Positions 7,747 through 17,623 of a DNA stretch of 64,000 nt are shown here, in pieces; the first letter of the stretch is position 1; the number at the start of each line of letters is the position of its first letter. The stretch comes from Pedobacter africanus. Its GTDB lineage: Bacteria; Bacteroidota; Bacteroidia; Sphingobacteriales; Sphingobacteriaceae. The notes beneath the pieces are model-generated. The model was not told where the DNA came from. It did not search any database and saw only the letters and a program-made list of their open reading frames with translations. A program made the translations under genes and the position numbers. The stretch is from NCBI RefSeq assembly GCF_900176535.1, contig NZ_FWXT01000001.1, forward strand, positions 496,001 to 560,000, in the 5' to 3' direction.

Positions 7747-8451
7747 TTAAAAGGCTAGAAAAAAATCTTTCAGCAGCAATTTATAGGCATCCGTATAAAC
7801 ACCCATTGCTGCGTAAATGTATAAACTCTGGTGTTGCACAGTTTTATCTGAATAATCCAGACAAACAATCTGCCTGATCTCAGGTTTTTGCTTATCAGAA
7901 TGAACGTGTATCACCACTCCTGGCTTTAAGCCGTAAGTAGCAGCCAGCTCAATGATGTTCATAGACTGCTTTACCGGCAGTATAAACCAGAATCTGCCAT
8001 CCCTGCTCAGCAACGCATCAACCCGGTTCAGCAACTGCTCAAAGAAAATTGCATCCGTATGCCGCGCAATTCCTTTCCGGTGTTCTGAATTTTTAAGGTC
8101 ATTCACAAAATAAGGCGGGTTGGAAACAATCAGATCGTAAGGCTCCTCAGCAGTATAAGTTTCTATGGATGAGTGAAAAACTTTCAATCTACCTGAAAAA
8201 GGGGATCCTTCAGCGTTCTTTCCGGCGGCACGCGCAGCCTGCTCATCGATTTCAACCGCATGCACAACTGCCCCGGCAAAGCGCTGTGCCAGCATCATCG
8301 CAATCACACCTGTACCCGTCCCTACGTCCAGCACCCTCAAAGCAGCCGGTTTATCGGCCACAGCACCAAGCAAAACCCCGTCTGTATTGATTTTCATCGC
8401 ACAGCCGGTCTGGTCTATTTCGAACTGTTTAAATCTAAAAGCGTTCTTCAT
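7747..8451 (-). CDS. trmN6: tRNA1(Val) (adenine(37)-N6)-methyltransferase, TrmN6/YfiC type
   Basis: A 234-residue SAM-dependent methyltransferase. Motif I is VLDVGTGTGVIAMMLAQR, an acidic residue follows in HAVEIDEQAA, and the N6-adenine/RNA catalytic motif NPPYF is present (IVSNPPYF). The N-terminal MKNAFRFKQFEIDQTGCAMKI is the usual start of TrmN6, which methylates A37 of tRNA1(Val). Family length is about 240. It is divergent from purL with a 135-bp spacer that carries promoters on both strands. Confidence 0.88.
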   Translation of the reverse strand: MKNAFRFKQFEIDQTGCAMKINTDGVLLGAVADKPAALRVLDVGTGTGVIAMMLAQRFAGAVVHAVEIDEQAARAAGKNAEGSPFSGRLKVFHSSIETYTAEEPYDLIVSNPPYFVNDLKNSEHRKGIARHTDAIFFEQLLNRVDALLSRDGRFWFILPVKQSMNIIELAATYGLKPGVVIHVHSDKQKPEIRQIVCLDYSDKTVQHQSLYIYAAMGVYTDAYKLLLKDFFLAF

Positions 8452-8491
8452 TCTGTCAGGCTTGTGTTAAATGATGGTATATCGACTTCCA

Positions 8492-8499
8492 CAAAGATA
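8492..8499 (-). promoter_or_regulatory. -7 element for trmN6
   Basis: TATCTTTG on the minus strand fits TAnnTTTG and ends about 40 nt before the trmN6 start. I see no good -33 match upstream. Confidence 0.4.
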
Positions 8500-8560
8500 G
8501 GAGAAATCCCAGATTCGGGAATTTATTCATTCTATAATAGGGCTTTTAAAATTTTAACGC

Positions 8561-8568
8561 TAAATTTG
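8561..8568 (+). promoter_or_regulatory. -7 element for purL
   Basis: TAAATTTG fits TAnnTTTG and lies 18 nt before the purL ATG. A -33 TTTG at the usual distance is not seen. The placement excludes the long in-frame extension upstream of 8587. Confidence 0.5.
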
Positions 8569-8586
8569 CATCTTCAAAAAAAAAGC

Positions 8587-11500
8587 ATGATTTATTTCTT
8601 TTCCAGCCAATCCAAAACAGTTTTCGCATTACAAACAGAACGGGAACTGAACGCTAATGATATTACAAAACTAGAATGGTTATTTGGCGGCGCAAAACTG
8701 CAACAGGAAACTACATTAAATGATTTTTTTGTTGGGCCGCGCGCAGCAATGGTAACTCCATGGAGCACCAACGCGGTAGAAATTACGCAGAATATGGACA
8801 TCCAGGGCATCATCCGCATCGAAGAGTTCCACAAAGTAGAGGAACACGCTTCAGACTACGATCCGATGCTCTCCCAAAAATACAATAAACTGGATCAGGA
8901 CCTGTACACCATTAACATACAGCCTGAGCCCATCCTTGAAGTTACGGACATTGCCGCCTACAATAAACAGGAAGGACTTGCCTTAAGCGATGAAGAAGTT
9001 GCTTACTTAAATGACCTTTCTGCAAGACTGGGCAGGGCACTTACCGACTCAGAAGTATTCGGCTTTTCGCAGGTAAACTCTGAGCACTGCCGCCACAAGA
9101 TATTTAACGGAAAATTTGTAATTGATGGTGTTGAACAACCAACTTCACTCTTTAAACTGATCCGTAAAACTTCAGAAGAAAATCCTAACGATATTGTATC
9201 GGCCTATAAAGACAATGTAGCCTTTATTAAAGGGCCAAAGGTACAGCAATTTGCACCTAAACGTGCCGACCTGCCTGACTACTATGCCCTGAGCGACTTT
9301 GAATCGGTGATTTCGGTAAAAGCCGAAACCCACAACTTCCCGACCACCGTAGAACCTTTTAATGGTGCAGCAACAGGATCGGGCGGCGAGATCAGGGACA
9401 GGCTTGCAGGCGGACAAGGCGCTTTACCACTTGCAGGTACTGCAGTTTACATGACTGCTTTATCACGCCTGGAAGAAAACCGACCATGGGAAAAAGGCGT
9501 AGAAGAAAGACAATGGCTGTACCAAACGCCAATGGACATCCTGATCAAAGCTTCCAACGGGGCTACCGATTTCGGAAACAAATTTGGCCAGCCCCTCATT
9601 ACCGGCTCAGTGCTCACCTTCGAACACGAAGAAAACAACCGTAAGCTTGGTTTCGATAAAGTGATCATGCTGGCAGGTGGTATAGGTTATGGCAAGGCCA
9701 GTCAGGCACAAAAGCACAAACCTGCCGAAGGCGACAAGATCGTTATCCTGGGCGGCGAAAATTATAGAATTGGAATGGGCGGTGCCGCAGTTTCCTCTGC
9801 CGATACCGGCGCCTTTGGTTCTGGAATTGAACTCAACGCCATCCAGCGCTCAAATCCCGAAATGCAGAAAAGAGCAGCCAACGCGGTGCGTGGAATGGTA
9901 GAAAGCGAAAACAATACTATCATTTCTATACACGACCATGGCGCGGGCGGCCACTTGAACTGCCTTTCCGAACTGGTTGAAGAGACCGGCGGTAAAATAG
10001 ACCTCGATAAACTGCCTGTAGGCGACCCTACCCTTTCTGCCAAAGAGATCATCGGCAACGAATCTCAGGAGCGTATGGGATTGGTGATCAGCCAGCAGCA
10101 CATAGATACCTTACAGAAAATTGCAGACCGCGAGCGCTCCCCTATGTATACTGTAGGAACAGTTAGCGGCGATCACCGTTTTACTTTTGAATCGGCCAGC
10201 ACCGGCATTAAGCCGATGGACCTGGAATTGAAAGACATGTTTGGCAGCTCACCGAAAATGGTGATGGAAGACAAAACTGTAACCAGGGAATACCAACCGG
10301 TAACTTATGATGCAGGCAAACTGCAGGAATACCTGGAGCAGGTACTTCAGCTGGAAGCTGTTGCGGCTAAAGACTGGCTTACAAACAAGGTAGACCGTTG
10401 TGTAGGTGGGCGGGTTGCCAAACAACAATGCGCAGGCCCACTGCAACTGCCTTTAAACAATTGTGGCGTAATGGCTTTGGATTTCCAGGGCAAAGAAGGC
10501 ATCGCTACTTCCATTGGCCATGCACCCCTGTCGGCATTAATTGATGCCGCAGCAGGAAGCCGCATAGCCATTGCAGAATCCCTTACCAACCTGATTTGGG
10601 CCCCATTAAAAGATGGATTAAAAAGCGTTTCACTTTCGGCCAACTGGATGTGGGCCTGTAAAAATGAAGGTGAAGACGCGCGCTTATACGAAGCTGTAAA
10701 AGCATGTTCAGACTTTGCCATCAGCCTGGGCATCAATATCCCTACAGGTAAGGATTCCCTGTCGATGAAGCAGAAATACAAAAATGATGAGGTCATAGCC
10801 CCCGGCACGGTAATCATTTCTGCAGCTGGTAACTGTAACAACATCACCCAGGTTGTTGAACCTGTACTCCAAAAAAATGGTGGTGCTATCTATTACATTA
10901 ACTTGTCTGCCGACAGTTATAAACTAGGAGGCTCTTCTTTTGCACAGATCCTGAACAGGATTGGCAATGAAACACCAGATGTGAAAGATGCAGCACAGCT
11001 TAAAACAACATTCGATACACTTCAGCAACTTATAAAAGAAGGTAAAGTGCAGGCCGGACATGATATCGGCAGTGGCGGTTTAATTACCACCCTGCTGGAA
11101 ATGTGTTTTGCAGACCGCGATTTGGGTGCAACCCTTGATCTTTCGGCACTGGGCGAACAAGACAGCATCAAACTTCTTTTTGCAGAAAACATTGGTATCG
11201 TATTCCAGGCAGATGCTGCTGTTGAAGCCAGCTTTGCGGCAAAAGGCATCAGCTGTCATAAAATTGGCGAAGTAAGCAATACAGCTACTTTAACCATTAA
11301 AAACGGTACAGCTGAAACTTTAAATTTTGACATTGACCACCTGCGCGATGTATGGTTCAAAACCTCTTACCTGCTCGATAAAAAGCAAAGCGGGCCGGTT
11401 AAAGCCAAGGAACGTTACGACAACTACAAACACCAGGTATTAAAATACAAATTCCCGGCACAGTTCGACGGTAAAAAACCGGTTATCGATACTTCGAAAC

Positions 11501-12249
11501 CTAGGCCAAAAGCTGCGATCATCCGCGAAAAAGGAAGCAACTCCGAACGCGAACTGGCCAATGCCATGTACCTTGCTGGTTTTGATGTAAAAGACGTGCA
11601 CATGACCGACCTGATCTCGGGCAGAGAAACGCTGGAAGACATCCGCTTCATCGGTGCAGTTGGTGGTTTCTCTAACTCAGATGTTTTGGGATCGGCCAAA
11701 GGCTGGGCAGGTGCATTTATGTATAACGAGAAAGCCAGGATAGCACTCGAAAATTTCTTTAAAAGACCAGATACCCTTTCCGTAGGGATCTGTAATGGTT
11801 GTCAACTGTTCATAGAACTTGGCCTGATCAACAGCGGCCATGCCGAAAAACCTAAAATGCTGCACAATGAAAGCCATAAGCACGAGAGTATCTTTACTTC
11901 TCTGACCTTGGCAGAAAACAATTCAGTAATGTTGTCTACGCTGGCAGGAAGTACACTGGGCGTATGGGTTTCACATGGCGAAGGCCGGTTCCAGTTCCCT
12001 TATGCGGAAGACCAATACCGCATTGTAGCCAAATATGCTTACGAAAACTACCCAGCCAGTCCGAATGGGTCTGACTATAACACTGCTATGATGTGCGATG
12101 AATCTGGCCGTCACCTGGTAATGATGCCACACATAGAGCGTTCCTTGTTTCAATGGCACTGGGCCAACTATCCGCAAGGACGTAAAGACGAAGTCTCTCC
12201 ATGGATGGAGGCATTCGTTAATGCCCGCAAATGGGTTGAACAGCAATAA
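8587..12249 (+). CDS. purL: Phosphoribosylformylglycinamidine synthase (FGAM synthetase), single-chain large form
   Basis: A 1220-residue enzyme for the fourth step of purine synthesis, converting FGAR, glutamine and ATP to FGAM. The N-terminal domain, the linker helix (LNDLSARLGRALTDSEVFGFSQ), two AIRS-type ATP domains (VKAETHNFPTTVEPFNGAATG early on; PTGKDSLSMK and HDIGSGGLITTLLE later), and a C-terminal class I glutamine amidotransferase (about 970-1220) are all present. The amidotransferase nucleophile is Cys1069 in VGICNGCQ. The open frame extends to 8260, but similarity starts at MIYFFSSQ, so I use the ATG at 8587. The gene stands alone and ends in a terminator that lies inside the 3' end of the convergent blaR1-like gene. 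Confidence 0.96.
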   Translation: MIYFFSSQSKTVFALQTERELNANDITKLEWLFGGAKLQQETTLNDFFVGPRAAMVTPWSTNAVEITQNMDIQGIIRIEEFHKVEEHASDYDPMLSQKYNKLDQDLYTINIQPEPILEVTDIAAYNKQEGLALSDEEVAYLNDLSARLGRALTDSEVFGFSQVNSEHCRHKIFNGKFVIDGVEQPTSLFKLIRKTSEENPNDIVSAYKDNVAFIKGPKVQQFAPKRADLPDYYALSDFESVISVKAETHNFPTTVEPFNGAATGSGGEIRDRLAGGQGALPLAGTAVYMTALSRLEENRPWEKGVEERQWLYQTPMDILIKASNGATDFGNKFGQPLITGSVLTFEHEENNRKLGFDKVIMLAGGIGYGKASQAQKHKPAEGDKIVILGGENYRIGMGGAAVSSADTGAFGSGIELNAIQRSNPEMQKRAANAVRGMVESENNTIISIHDHGAGGHLNCLSELVEETGGKIDLDKLPVGDPTLSAKEIIGNESQERMGLVISQQHIDTLQKIADRERSPMYTVGTVSGDHRFTFESASTGIKPMDLELKDMFGSSPKMVMEDKTVTREYQPVTYDAGKLQEYLEQVLQLEAVAAKDWLTNKVDRCVGGRVAKQQCAGPLQLPLNNCGVMALDFQGKEGIATSIGHAPLSALIDAAAGSRIAIAESLTNLIWAPLKDGLKSVSLSANWMWACKNEGEDARLYEAVKACSDFAISLGINIPTGKDSLSMKQKYKNDEVIAPGTVIISAAGNCNNITQVVEPVLQKNGGAIYYINLSADSYKLGGSSFAQILNRIGNETPDVKDAAQLKTTFDTLQQLIKEGKVQAGHDIGSGGLITTLLEMCFADRDLGATLDLSALGEQDSIKLLFAENIGIVFQADAAVEASFAAKGISCHKIGEVSNTATLTIKNGTAETLNFDIDHLRDVWFKTSYLLDKKQSGPVKAKERYDNYKHQVLKYKFPAQFDGKKPVIDTSKPRPKAAIIREKGSNSERELANAMYLAGFDVKDVHMTDLISGRETLEDIRFIGAVGGFSNSDVLGSAKGWAGAFMYNEKARIALENFFKRPDTLSVGICNGCQLFIELGLINSGHAEKPKMLHNESHKHESIFTSLTLAENNSVMLSTLAGSTLGVWVSHGEGRFQFPYAEDQYRIVAKYAYENYPASPNGSDYNTAMMCDESGRHLVMMPHIERSLFQWHWANYPQGRKDEVSPWMEAFVNARKWVEQQ

Positions 12250-12261
12250 GCTTAACAATAT

Positions 12262-13581
12262 TTAGTCTGTGCGACTGTCAAGTCCGGTTTTCATCAGAAG
12301 GCCGGACTTTTTTGATACAATCCGGATTACCCCGTTCCTGCCCCGCTCTCCATATTCAGCTATCGCCATTGCTCCCTTTAATACATGAATTGCTTCAATC
12401 TCTTCAGGTTTGATACTGGCCAGACCAGCATGAAATTCTATTCCATCCAGCAACATTAAGGGCTGAGATTTTGCCGGCAAACCATTCAGCACAAAAGATT
12501 GCACTCCGCGCTTCTCTGCAGAATCTGGAACAGCGGTAGGTTGTACCGTCTTTTCGTACTCTTTTTGCCACAAAACTGGCTTTTTTCTTACCGGTTTATT
12601 TTTAATGATAACGGACCTGCCCACTTGTTCATTGGCCATAACAGGCTTTTCATTAACAAACTTTGGGCCTTTGGCAGGTTTCTGCTGTTTGTTCTCTTTT
12701 CGTTTTTCCTTTACGACCTGCTGTTCTACAATAAATTCAGGCTCTGCAAAGGCCCATAAAAAAAAAGCAACAGCAGGTAACATCAGTAGCACCGAAAACT
12801 TCCTTACAGCCGCAGAGGCTGGTTTCATCATCATGTTAACCCGTTTCAAATGATCGTAACGCGAAAAAGAACTGGCCAGCGCAAAAACCGGAACACCAAG
12901 GCTGTGGTTAATAAGGGCAGCGCGATAAAGCGCAGCCGAATTTCCTTGTTCCAATACAGCCTGATCTGCCAGGTACTCATGGTTTTGTTTAACCAGGTTC
13001 AGGTATACCCATGCCAGGGGGTTAAACCAGTGAAAAGTACAGAACAACTGGCAGATCAGCAGATCTGCCCAATGGCGCTGCTGCACATGCGCCAGTTCAT
13101 GCTCAAGTATCAGTCTTTTCTCGGCTGCCGAAGTATCCGCCGAACTGTTGATGATGATGCAATTGAATACCGAAAAAGAAGAGCGGAATACCGGGGTCTC
13201 AACAATCAGGCAGCCCTTTAACACAGTATATTTATGCGTTAAGGCAGTTCTTCTTATTTTATACAGTCCAATGATGTGACGAAGCAGCAAAAAGCAACCC
13301 CCGGCAATATAAACCATCAGCAACAGACTTGCCCAGTTAGAACGATCAGGCATCGCCAGCGCAACCGGAGCAACATTTGCCACAGCGGTTTCCATAGGCA
13401 GCAGCTTTATCTGGTATGTAAAAGTATAAAGAGGCAGCAGAACCGAGCAGCTCAGACCACTCAGTAAAAAAATACGGTTAAACCTGTAAAAAGTTTCATT
13501 CTTTAAAAAAAGCCAGTATACACTGGTAAACAAAGCCATGTATAAGGCTGATTTCAGAAAGTAAATAGCCAGTGCTTCCAT
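12262..13581 (-). CDS. M56-family (BlaR1-like) membrane metalloprotease with TonB-plug-like C terminus
   Basis: A 439-residue integral membrane sensor protease. Four hydrophobic segments are visible (about 5-25, 36-58, 85-105 and 265-285). The gluzincin motif HELAH lies in LEHELAHVQQRH (about 160-170), with the third ligand region EYLADQAVL downstream. A charged linker leads to a C-terminal region (about 370-430) with LMLLDGI and AIHVLKGAMAIAEYG, which resembles the plug of TonB-dependent receptors, as in other Bacteroidota M56 proteins. It starts 7 nt after the BlaI-type repressor, which it would be expected to inactivate by cleavage on a signal. No beta-lactamase is nearby; the TonB receptor operon next door is the likely target. 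Confidence 0.88.
   Translation of the reverse strand: MEALAIYFLKSALYMALFTSVYWLFLKNETFYRFNRIFLLSGLSCSVLLPLYTFTYQIKLLPMETAVANVAPVALAMPDRSNWASLLLMVYIAGGCFLLLRHIIGLYKIRRTALTHKYTVLKGCLIVETPVFRSSFSVFNCIIINSSADTSAAEKRLILEHELAHVQQRHWADLLICQLFCTFHWFNPLAWVYLNLVKQNHEYLADQAVLEQGNSAALYRAALINHSLGVPVFALASSFSRYDHLKRVNMMMKPASAAVRKFSVLLMLPAVAFFLWAFAEPEFIVEQQVVKEKRKENKQQKPAKGPKFVNEKPVMANEQVGRSVIIKNKPVRKKPVLWQKEYEKTVQPTAVPDSAEKRGVQSFVLNGLPAKSQPLMLLDGIEFHAGLASIKPEEIEAIHVLKGAMAIAEYGERGRNGVIRIVSKKSGLLMKTGLDSRTD
12280..12313 (+). terminator. purL terminator embedded in the M56 gene
   Basis: AAGTCCGG (12280-12287) pairs with CCGGACTT (12302-12309) and is followed by a T-run on the plus strand. The same bases are sense codons (SGLLMKTGLD) of the convergent M56 gene. 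Confidence 0.7.
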
Positions 13582-13588
13582 AACATCC

Positions 13589-13960
13589 TTATTTTTCTTT
13601 TTTTAATTCTTCTTTGGTATCCCTGATCAGCCGGTCCAGTTCTTCAACGGTATAATTGCTTTCTTTTGCAAAAAAAGAGGCCATAGAAGAAAAGGAATCG
13701 TTAAAATAATTCTTCAGCAAGCCGAACAGCTGTGTTTTTGAATAAGCTTCTTTTGCGATAGCCGGGAGGTACACATTGGCACGTCCAACACTATTGTGTT
13801 TCACAAAGCCCTTGTTTTCCAAAATGCTCAGTACTGTTGCAACAGTAGTCCGTGCAGCTTTGGGCGTTTCCATTTTTTCACGTATATCCTGTACCGTACC
13901 CTCGCCCAGGGTCCACAGCACCTGCATAATCTGCTCTTCCGCTTTTGTTAATTGTACCAT
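13589..13960 (-). CDS. BlaI/MecI/CopY-family repressor
   Basis: A 123-residue winged-helix dimer repressor: LTKAEEQIMQVLWTLGEGTV is the family's hallmark start, ARTTVATVLSILENKGFV is the recognition helix and wing region, and the helical C terminus forms the dimer and cleavage region. It heads the pair with the M56 protease (7-nt gap). A palindrome lies 15 nt before its start and could be an autoregulatory site. The operon follows the TonB receptor operon after 41 bp on the same strand. Confidence 0.9.
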   Translation of the reverse strand: MVQLTKAEEQIMQVLWTLGEGTVQDIREKMETPKAARTTVATVLSILENKGFVKHNSVGRANVYLPAIAKEAYSKTQLFGLLKNYFNDSFSSMASFFAKESNYTVEELDRLIRDTKEELKKEK

Positions 13961-13974
13961 TTTCTTAATAAATG

Positions 13975-13989
13975 TATGAAAATTTCATA
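13975..13989. promoter_or_regulatory. 15-bp palindrome upstream of the blaI-like gene
   Basis: TATGAAAATTTCATA is symmetrical around one central base and lies 15-29 nt upstream of the repressor ATG. The position suits autorepression by the BlaI-type protein, but the half-site differs from the TACA..TGTA sites I know for staphylococcal BlaI. Confidence 0.35.
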
Positions 13990-14001
13990 GATTAAAGACT
14001 G

Positions 14002-16689
14002 CTATCTGATTTTAAAACGTAGTTTGAGTAAAAGCTGGGCCGGCCGCAGGTTATAAACAGAATAAAAGGTGCTGATATCATTGTAAGCAGCCGCAATGTA
14101 CTGCCGGGTATCAAATACATTGGCATACTCCGCACTGAGTTCTACCTTTTTAAAGACATACCGCATACCCAGATCTGCAAAATTCATTCCCCGGCTCCCT
14201 GAAACTATCGCACCGTTATAAAAATTCTCATAGCCCAGGTTAATGGTTAAGGCCTTCACCGGAAAAAAATTCAGTTGCGCCTGCTGCCTGCTGCTATTTA
14301 TCGGTTTGAAGTCACCCGCGTTATTCCTTACCCTATTTCTACTCTGCGCATATTGAAAGGTATAAGATAAACTAGCCCATTTGCCCAATTTAGAGGAGAT
14401 TGCAGGCCGCAAATTAAAATTCTCAGCGGTAAAATCGATTATCTTATCCTGGCTGATCTGCGATGCCGAACTGCTGCTGTAGTCGGCATCCAGACTAAGT
14501 GTTGAAGCAATAGCATCTATCCCCTTACTTAGCCGGGCATAAATACTGTACCTGTTACTTCCGTTAGAAATAAAATAGGCTTTTTTGAAACTCAGTATAT
14601 CCTGATAAGCATAGCCGTACAACAAATTCATACTGCTCCGGCCATGCCTTAAACCCAGGTTAAAAAATACAGCATGCAGCGGGTGGCGGTAACCTAAATC
14701 CAGGGAATAAGATTGATTTTTCTGTTCAGACAGCTGCCCCTCGTTCCGCTGCAGGCTACGGTACGACTGCATCATATAACCGGTAAAGCCATTTTCAATT
14801 CCCCCTTGCTCATTGTTATAACTGACTGCGGCAGTCATATTCCAAAACAAATTCAGCTCATACCTGATGTTAATACTTGGATTAAAGAGTAGCCTGTTGA
14901 TGTGCCTTTCGATCTCATTTCCGTTGTCATTATTTCTGTACAGGTAGTTGTATACCAATGGAAGTTGTAACGTTACTTTAATTTTATCCTTTGCATAAGT
15001 ATAATCAGGCTGAAAAGAAAGGCTGTATTTATTCCAGGTCAGACCGTTACTTAAAGAATCTACTGCGGATGTGAAATTGCCTGAAGCTTCCTGTCCCTGC
15101 AATTGCGTGTTTAACTGCTGCAGGTTAAGATCTGCAGCAAGTGTATAGTTCTGTTTCCAGCTTCCCTTTGTTAGCCCCAATGTAAGGCGGTTTGCAGAGG
15201 AAAACTGCCGCTGTCCTACCGATTGCCTCAATGCGGTTAAGCCCACAGCATTACCAAACAGTGCATCATATAGGAAGGGCTCTACGCTAAGCTCCTGGTC
15301 GGTACTGCTGTAACCATTATAGCTGTACAGCTTTAAGCTCAACCGTTTGTAATTCCTGATGAGGCTAAAGGTATTGTCTACTTTAAACACCGGCTGTTTT
15401 AAATCCTGAAAGATATTTTGCCAGTTGGATGTACCCGCCTCCTGCGCTCCGCTTCCGGAACGCTCTCCGCTCTCTGAAATTCCGGATCCACGGTCCCATT
15501 TCCCGGAAAACCTGAAGGCATTGTCAAGGTAATAACGTTCGGTATTCCTGTTCAACTGCAGCCCCGTTTCCAGTAAATCTGTATGGGTAGTAGCCGCCAG
15601 ATTTTCCTCAATGGCCAGTACACTATCGGCAGGCAGATAATAAACGGAACGGGAAAAGTTCTCTTTTTCCTGCCTGTCATTTAAATAAATAACATTGGCA
15701 TTTAGCTGATAATCTTTGCCCAGGCTCCATAAATTGTTAGCAGAAGCCGCATTGGCCCTATTGTACAGGTAACGCTTCTGGCTTATGGGTGGGGCCGAAG
15801 GCGATTGCAAGGTCAAAGCACTATAAGGGCTCAACTGGTTATCTCCCGGATAGTACGACTTCAATTCTGCCCCTGCATCATTTCCAGTATTGTTACCCTT
15901 GTAGGTATTGATGTTCTGTCTGCCTTTGTTAAAGTAAGTAGAGGTAAGCTCGTTATTCCATAAAAAGGGCGACAGCCCTGTACCAAGCTGGGTATTTGCC
16001 GTCAGCACCCCCTTCGCACCATCTTTCAGTTTTAAATTGATAGCTGCTTCATCGGTAAACTCCCGGTTTTTAAGCGCTTTTACCGGCTGATGATTTTCCA
16101 GTACCTGAACAGTGGCCACATCCTTCGCTTCCACATTATTGGTAGCAATACCATAACGCCCCTTCAGCAGGTCCAGGTTTTCAATATAAAAGCGGTTAAT
16201 GGGCTTGTTGTTATACGTTATGGAACCATCGTCGGCTACCCTTATTCCTGGCATCTTTTTTAGCACATCCCCTATGGTACGGTCATTTTTATCTGCAAAA
16301 CCATCCACCAGGTAATTTAAGGTATCATTCAGCTTGCGAATTTTGGGTGGATTGACCTTGACCTCCTTTAATTTGATCACTTCGGCATCCAGGCTAAAAT
16401 GGTACGTGCCGCTTCTATTGTCTATAACCTGTGCCAGTTTTTTAAAACCGAGACCGGAAACGGTAACCACTACACTATCCGCCTTGCTGCTAAAGCTCAG
16501 TTTGTACGCTCCTTTCTGATCAGTAAAGGCATAAGCCAATACTGATGCTGCATCTTTTTCCTTTACAGTTACATTTACCCCTGCCAGCCCTTTTCCATCC
16601 GCCTTGTGCCCCACCACACCCTGGATACCCGTCTGTGCTTTCACAAAGTAAACTTGACAGCACAACATAAAAGCTAAAAATCGTATCAT
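14002..16689 (-). CDS. TonB-dependent receptor-like outer-membrane beta-barrel protein
   Basis: An 895-residue outer-membrane protein. After the signal peptide (about 1-18) comes a CarboxypepD_reg-like beta-sandwich (GIQGVVGHKADGKGLAGVNV, about 20-110), then a plug-like region with TIGDVLKKMPGIRVADDGSI and ENLDLLKGRYG, and a long beta-barrel ending in KLRFKIR. It belongs to the class partnered with GLPGLI proteins. Its ATG overlaps the GLPGLI stop as ATGA (16686-16689), indicating translational coupling. The imported or exported substrate is unknown; the adjacent BlaI/M56 pair may control it. Confidence 0.85.
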   Translation of the reverse strand: MIRFLAFMLCCQVYFVKAQTGIQGVVGHKADGKGLAGVNVTVKEKDAASVLAYAFTDQKGAYKLSFSSKADSVVVTVSGLGFKKLAQVIDNRSGTYHFSLDAEVIKLKEVKVNPPKIRKLNDTLNYLVDGFADKNDRTIGDVLKKMPGIRVADDGSITYNNKPINRFYIENLDLLKGRYGIATNNVEAKDVATVQVLENHQPVKALKNREFTDEAAINLKLKDGAKGVLTANTQLGTGLSPFLWNNELTSTYFNKGRQNINTYKGNNTGNDAGAELKSYYPGDNQLSPYSALTLQSPSAPPISQKRYLYNRANAASANNLWSLGKDYQLNANVIYLNDRQEKENFSRSVYYLPADSVLAIEENLAATTHTDLLETGLQLNRNTERYYLDNAFRFSGKWDRGSGISESGERSGSGAQEAGTSNWQNIFQDLKQPVFKVDNTFSLIRNYKRLSLKLYSYNGYSSTDQELSVEPFLYDALFGNAVGLTALRQSVGQRQFSSANRLTLGLTKGSWKQNYTLAADLNLQQLNTQLQGQEASGNFTSAVDSLSNGLTWNKYSLSFQPDYTYAKDKIKVTLQLPLVYNYLYRNNDNGNEIERHINRLLFNPSINIRYELNLFWNMTAAVSYNNEQGGIENGFTGYMMQSYRSLQRNEGQLSEQKNQSYSLDLGYRHPLHAVFFNLGLRHGRSSMNLLYGYAYQDILSFKKAYFISNGSNRYSIYARLSKGIDAIASTLSLDADYSSSSASQISQDKIIDFTAENFNLRPAISSKLGKWASLSYTFQYAQSRNRVRNNAGDFKPINSSRQQAQLNFFPVKALTINLGYENFYNGAIVSGSRGMNFADLGMRYVFKKVELSAEYANVFDTRQYIAAAYNDISTFYSVYNLRPAQLLLKLRFKIR

Positions 16690-17564
16690 TCAGTTTCCAT
16701 TGGAAGGTAGCCGGTTTTGCGGGGCGATTGTGCAATGACTACAGCCCCTCCGTTTATGTTAATGAGCATACCGCCTGTCTGCTTCTTTTTTTGCTGTTCA
16801 AACTCTGCACGGGTACATTTTATGCTCCTGCTGTCGTCGACCTTTATGGGCAAGGGGGCCGACGCTGACAATTGCTGCAAGCCGATCATCCGGAAAGCAA
16901 ATAAACCCTGAGTATCCTCAACCTTTAGGATCAGTCCCGGTAAGCCCCAGAATTTCCAGGGACCATCCGGTACCGGAACATCAGCTGCGAACCATGCCGT
17001 ATACTCCCTTCCCCTGAAGCTTAGTGTGGCTTTCTGACAGGTATAACCCGCAACAGTATCCGTTTCATTTGACATTTTCCATGGCAGTGCACCCGTTTCG
17101 TCTTCATACTTATACCTGTCGCCAATGGCGTCAATATAATCCAGTACCGTGATCTTTTGGGCCCTTTTATCCTTAATGATCTGGTAGCTTTCTCCTTCCA
17201 ATGTACCGGTATAGGTAGATCCGGGCATGCTGGAAAAGTCTCTTCCAGAATCGCTTTTGTATACGTTTACAGATTTAATGGTTTGCGGGTCTATACTGGC
17301 CAGCTTTGCATTCAGCATAGAGTCCCTACCCAGTCTGGCCGGGTCGTAGAATTTAGATACAGCAGGGCCAATGTCGAGTACCATCGTATCCGTACGATGG
17401 ACTTTGTCTGCTCCCTCCGTCTTTTTGCTGAACAGGTAGTAACAACGTAAAGAAGCGGTATCAATAGTCTTTTGCACACGCCCGGTATTTTTACCCAAAA
17501 ATCCCTGTGCCGATGCTGAAAGGCCCGCACATATACCAATAATAGTCAATAGTTTTTTCATCAT
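16686..17564 (-). CDS. GLPGLI family exported protein
   Basis: About 292 residues from the MMKK start at 17564 (the frame stays open to 17618). A signal peptide (MMKKLLTIIGICAGLSASAQ) precedes a mostly beta protein containing the name-giving motif in WGLPGLILKVED and the WFAADVPVPDGPWKF stretch typical of the family. GLPGLI proteins are periplasmic or outer-membrane associated and of unknown biochemical role; they usually precede a TonB-dependent barrel gene, as here, with an ATGA overlap. Expression probably starts from the region with two GTCTA dyads upstream. Confidence 0.88.
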   Translation of the reverse strand: MMKKLLTIIGICAGLSASAQGFLGKNTGRVQKTIDTASLRCYYLFSKKTEGADKVHRTDTMVLDIGPAVSKFYDPARLGRDSMLNAKLASIDPQTIKSVNVYKSDSGRDFSSMPGSTYTGTLEGESYQIIKDKRAQKITVLDYIDAIGDRYKYEDETGALPWKMSNETDTVAGYTCQKATLSFRGREYTAWFAADVPVPDGPWKFWGLPGLILKVEDTQGLFAFRMIGLQQLSASAPLPIKVDDSRSIKCTRAEFEQQKKKQTGGMLININGGAVVIAQSPRKTGYLPMETE

Positions 17565-17623
17565 CTGCCTGTTTTTTCTAAAAGGTTCAACTGGCTCAAT
17601 AGCCATTGTTACCGCCAATCTAC

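Noticed and set aside
8260..8586. N-terminal extension of purL
   Set aside because: It overlaps the divergent trmN6 gene and both promoters; similarity to FGAM synthetases begins at the ATG at 8587.
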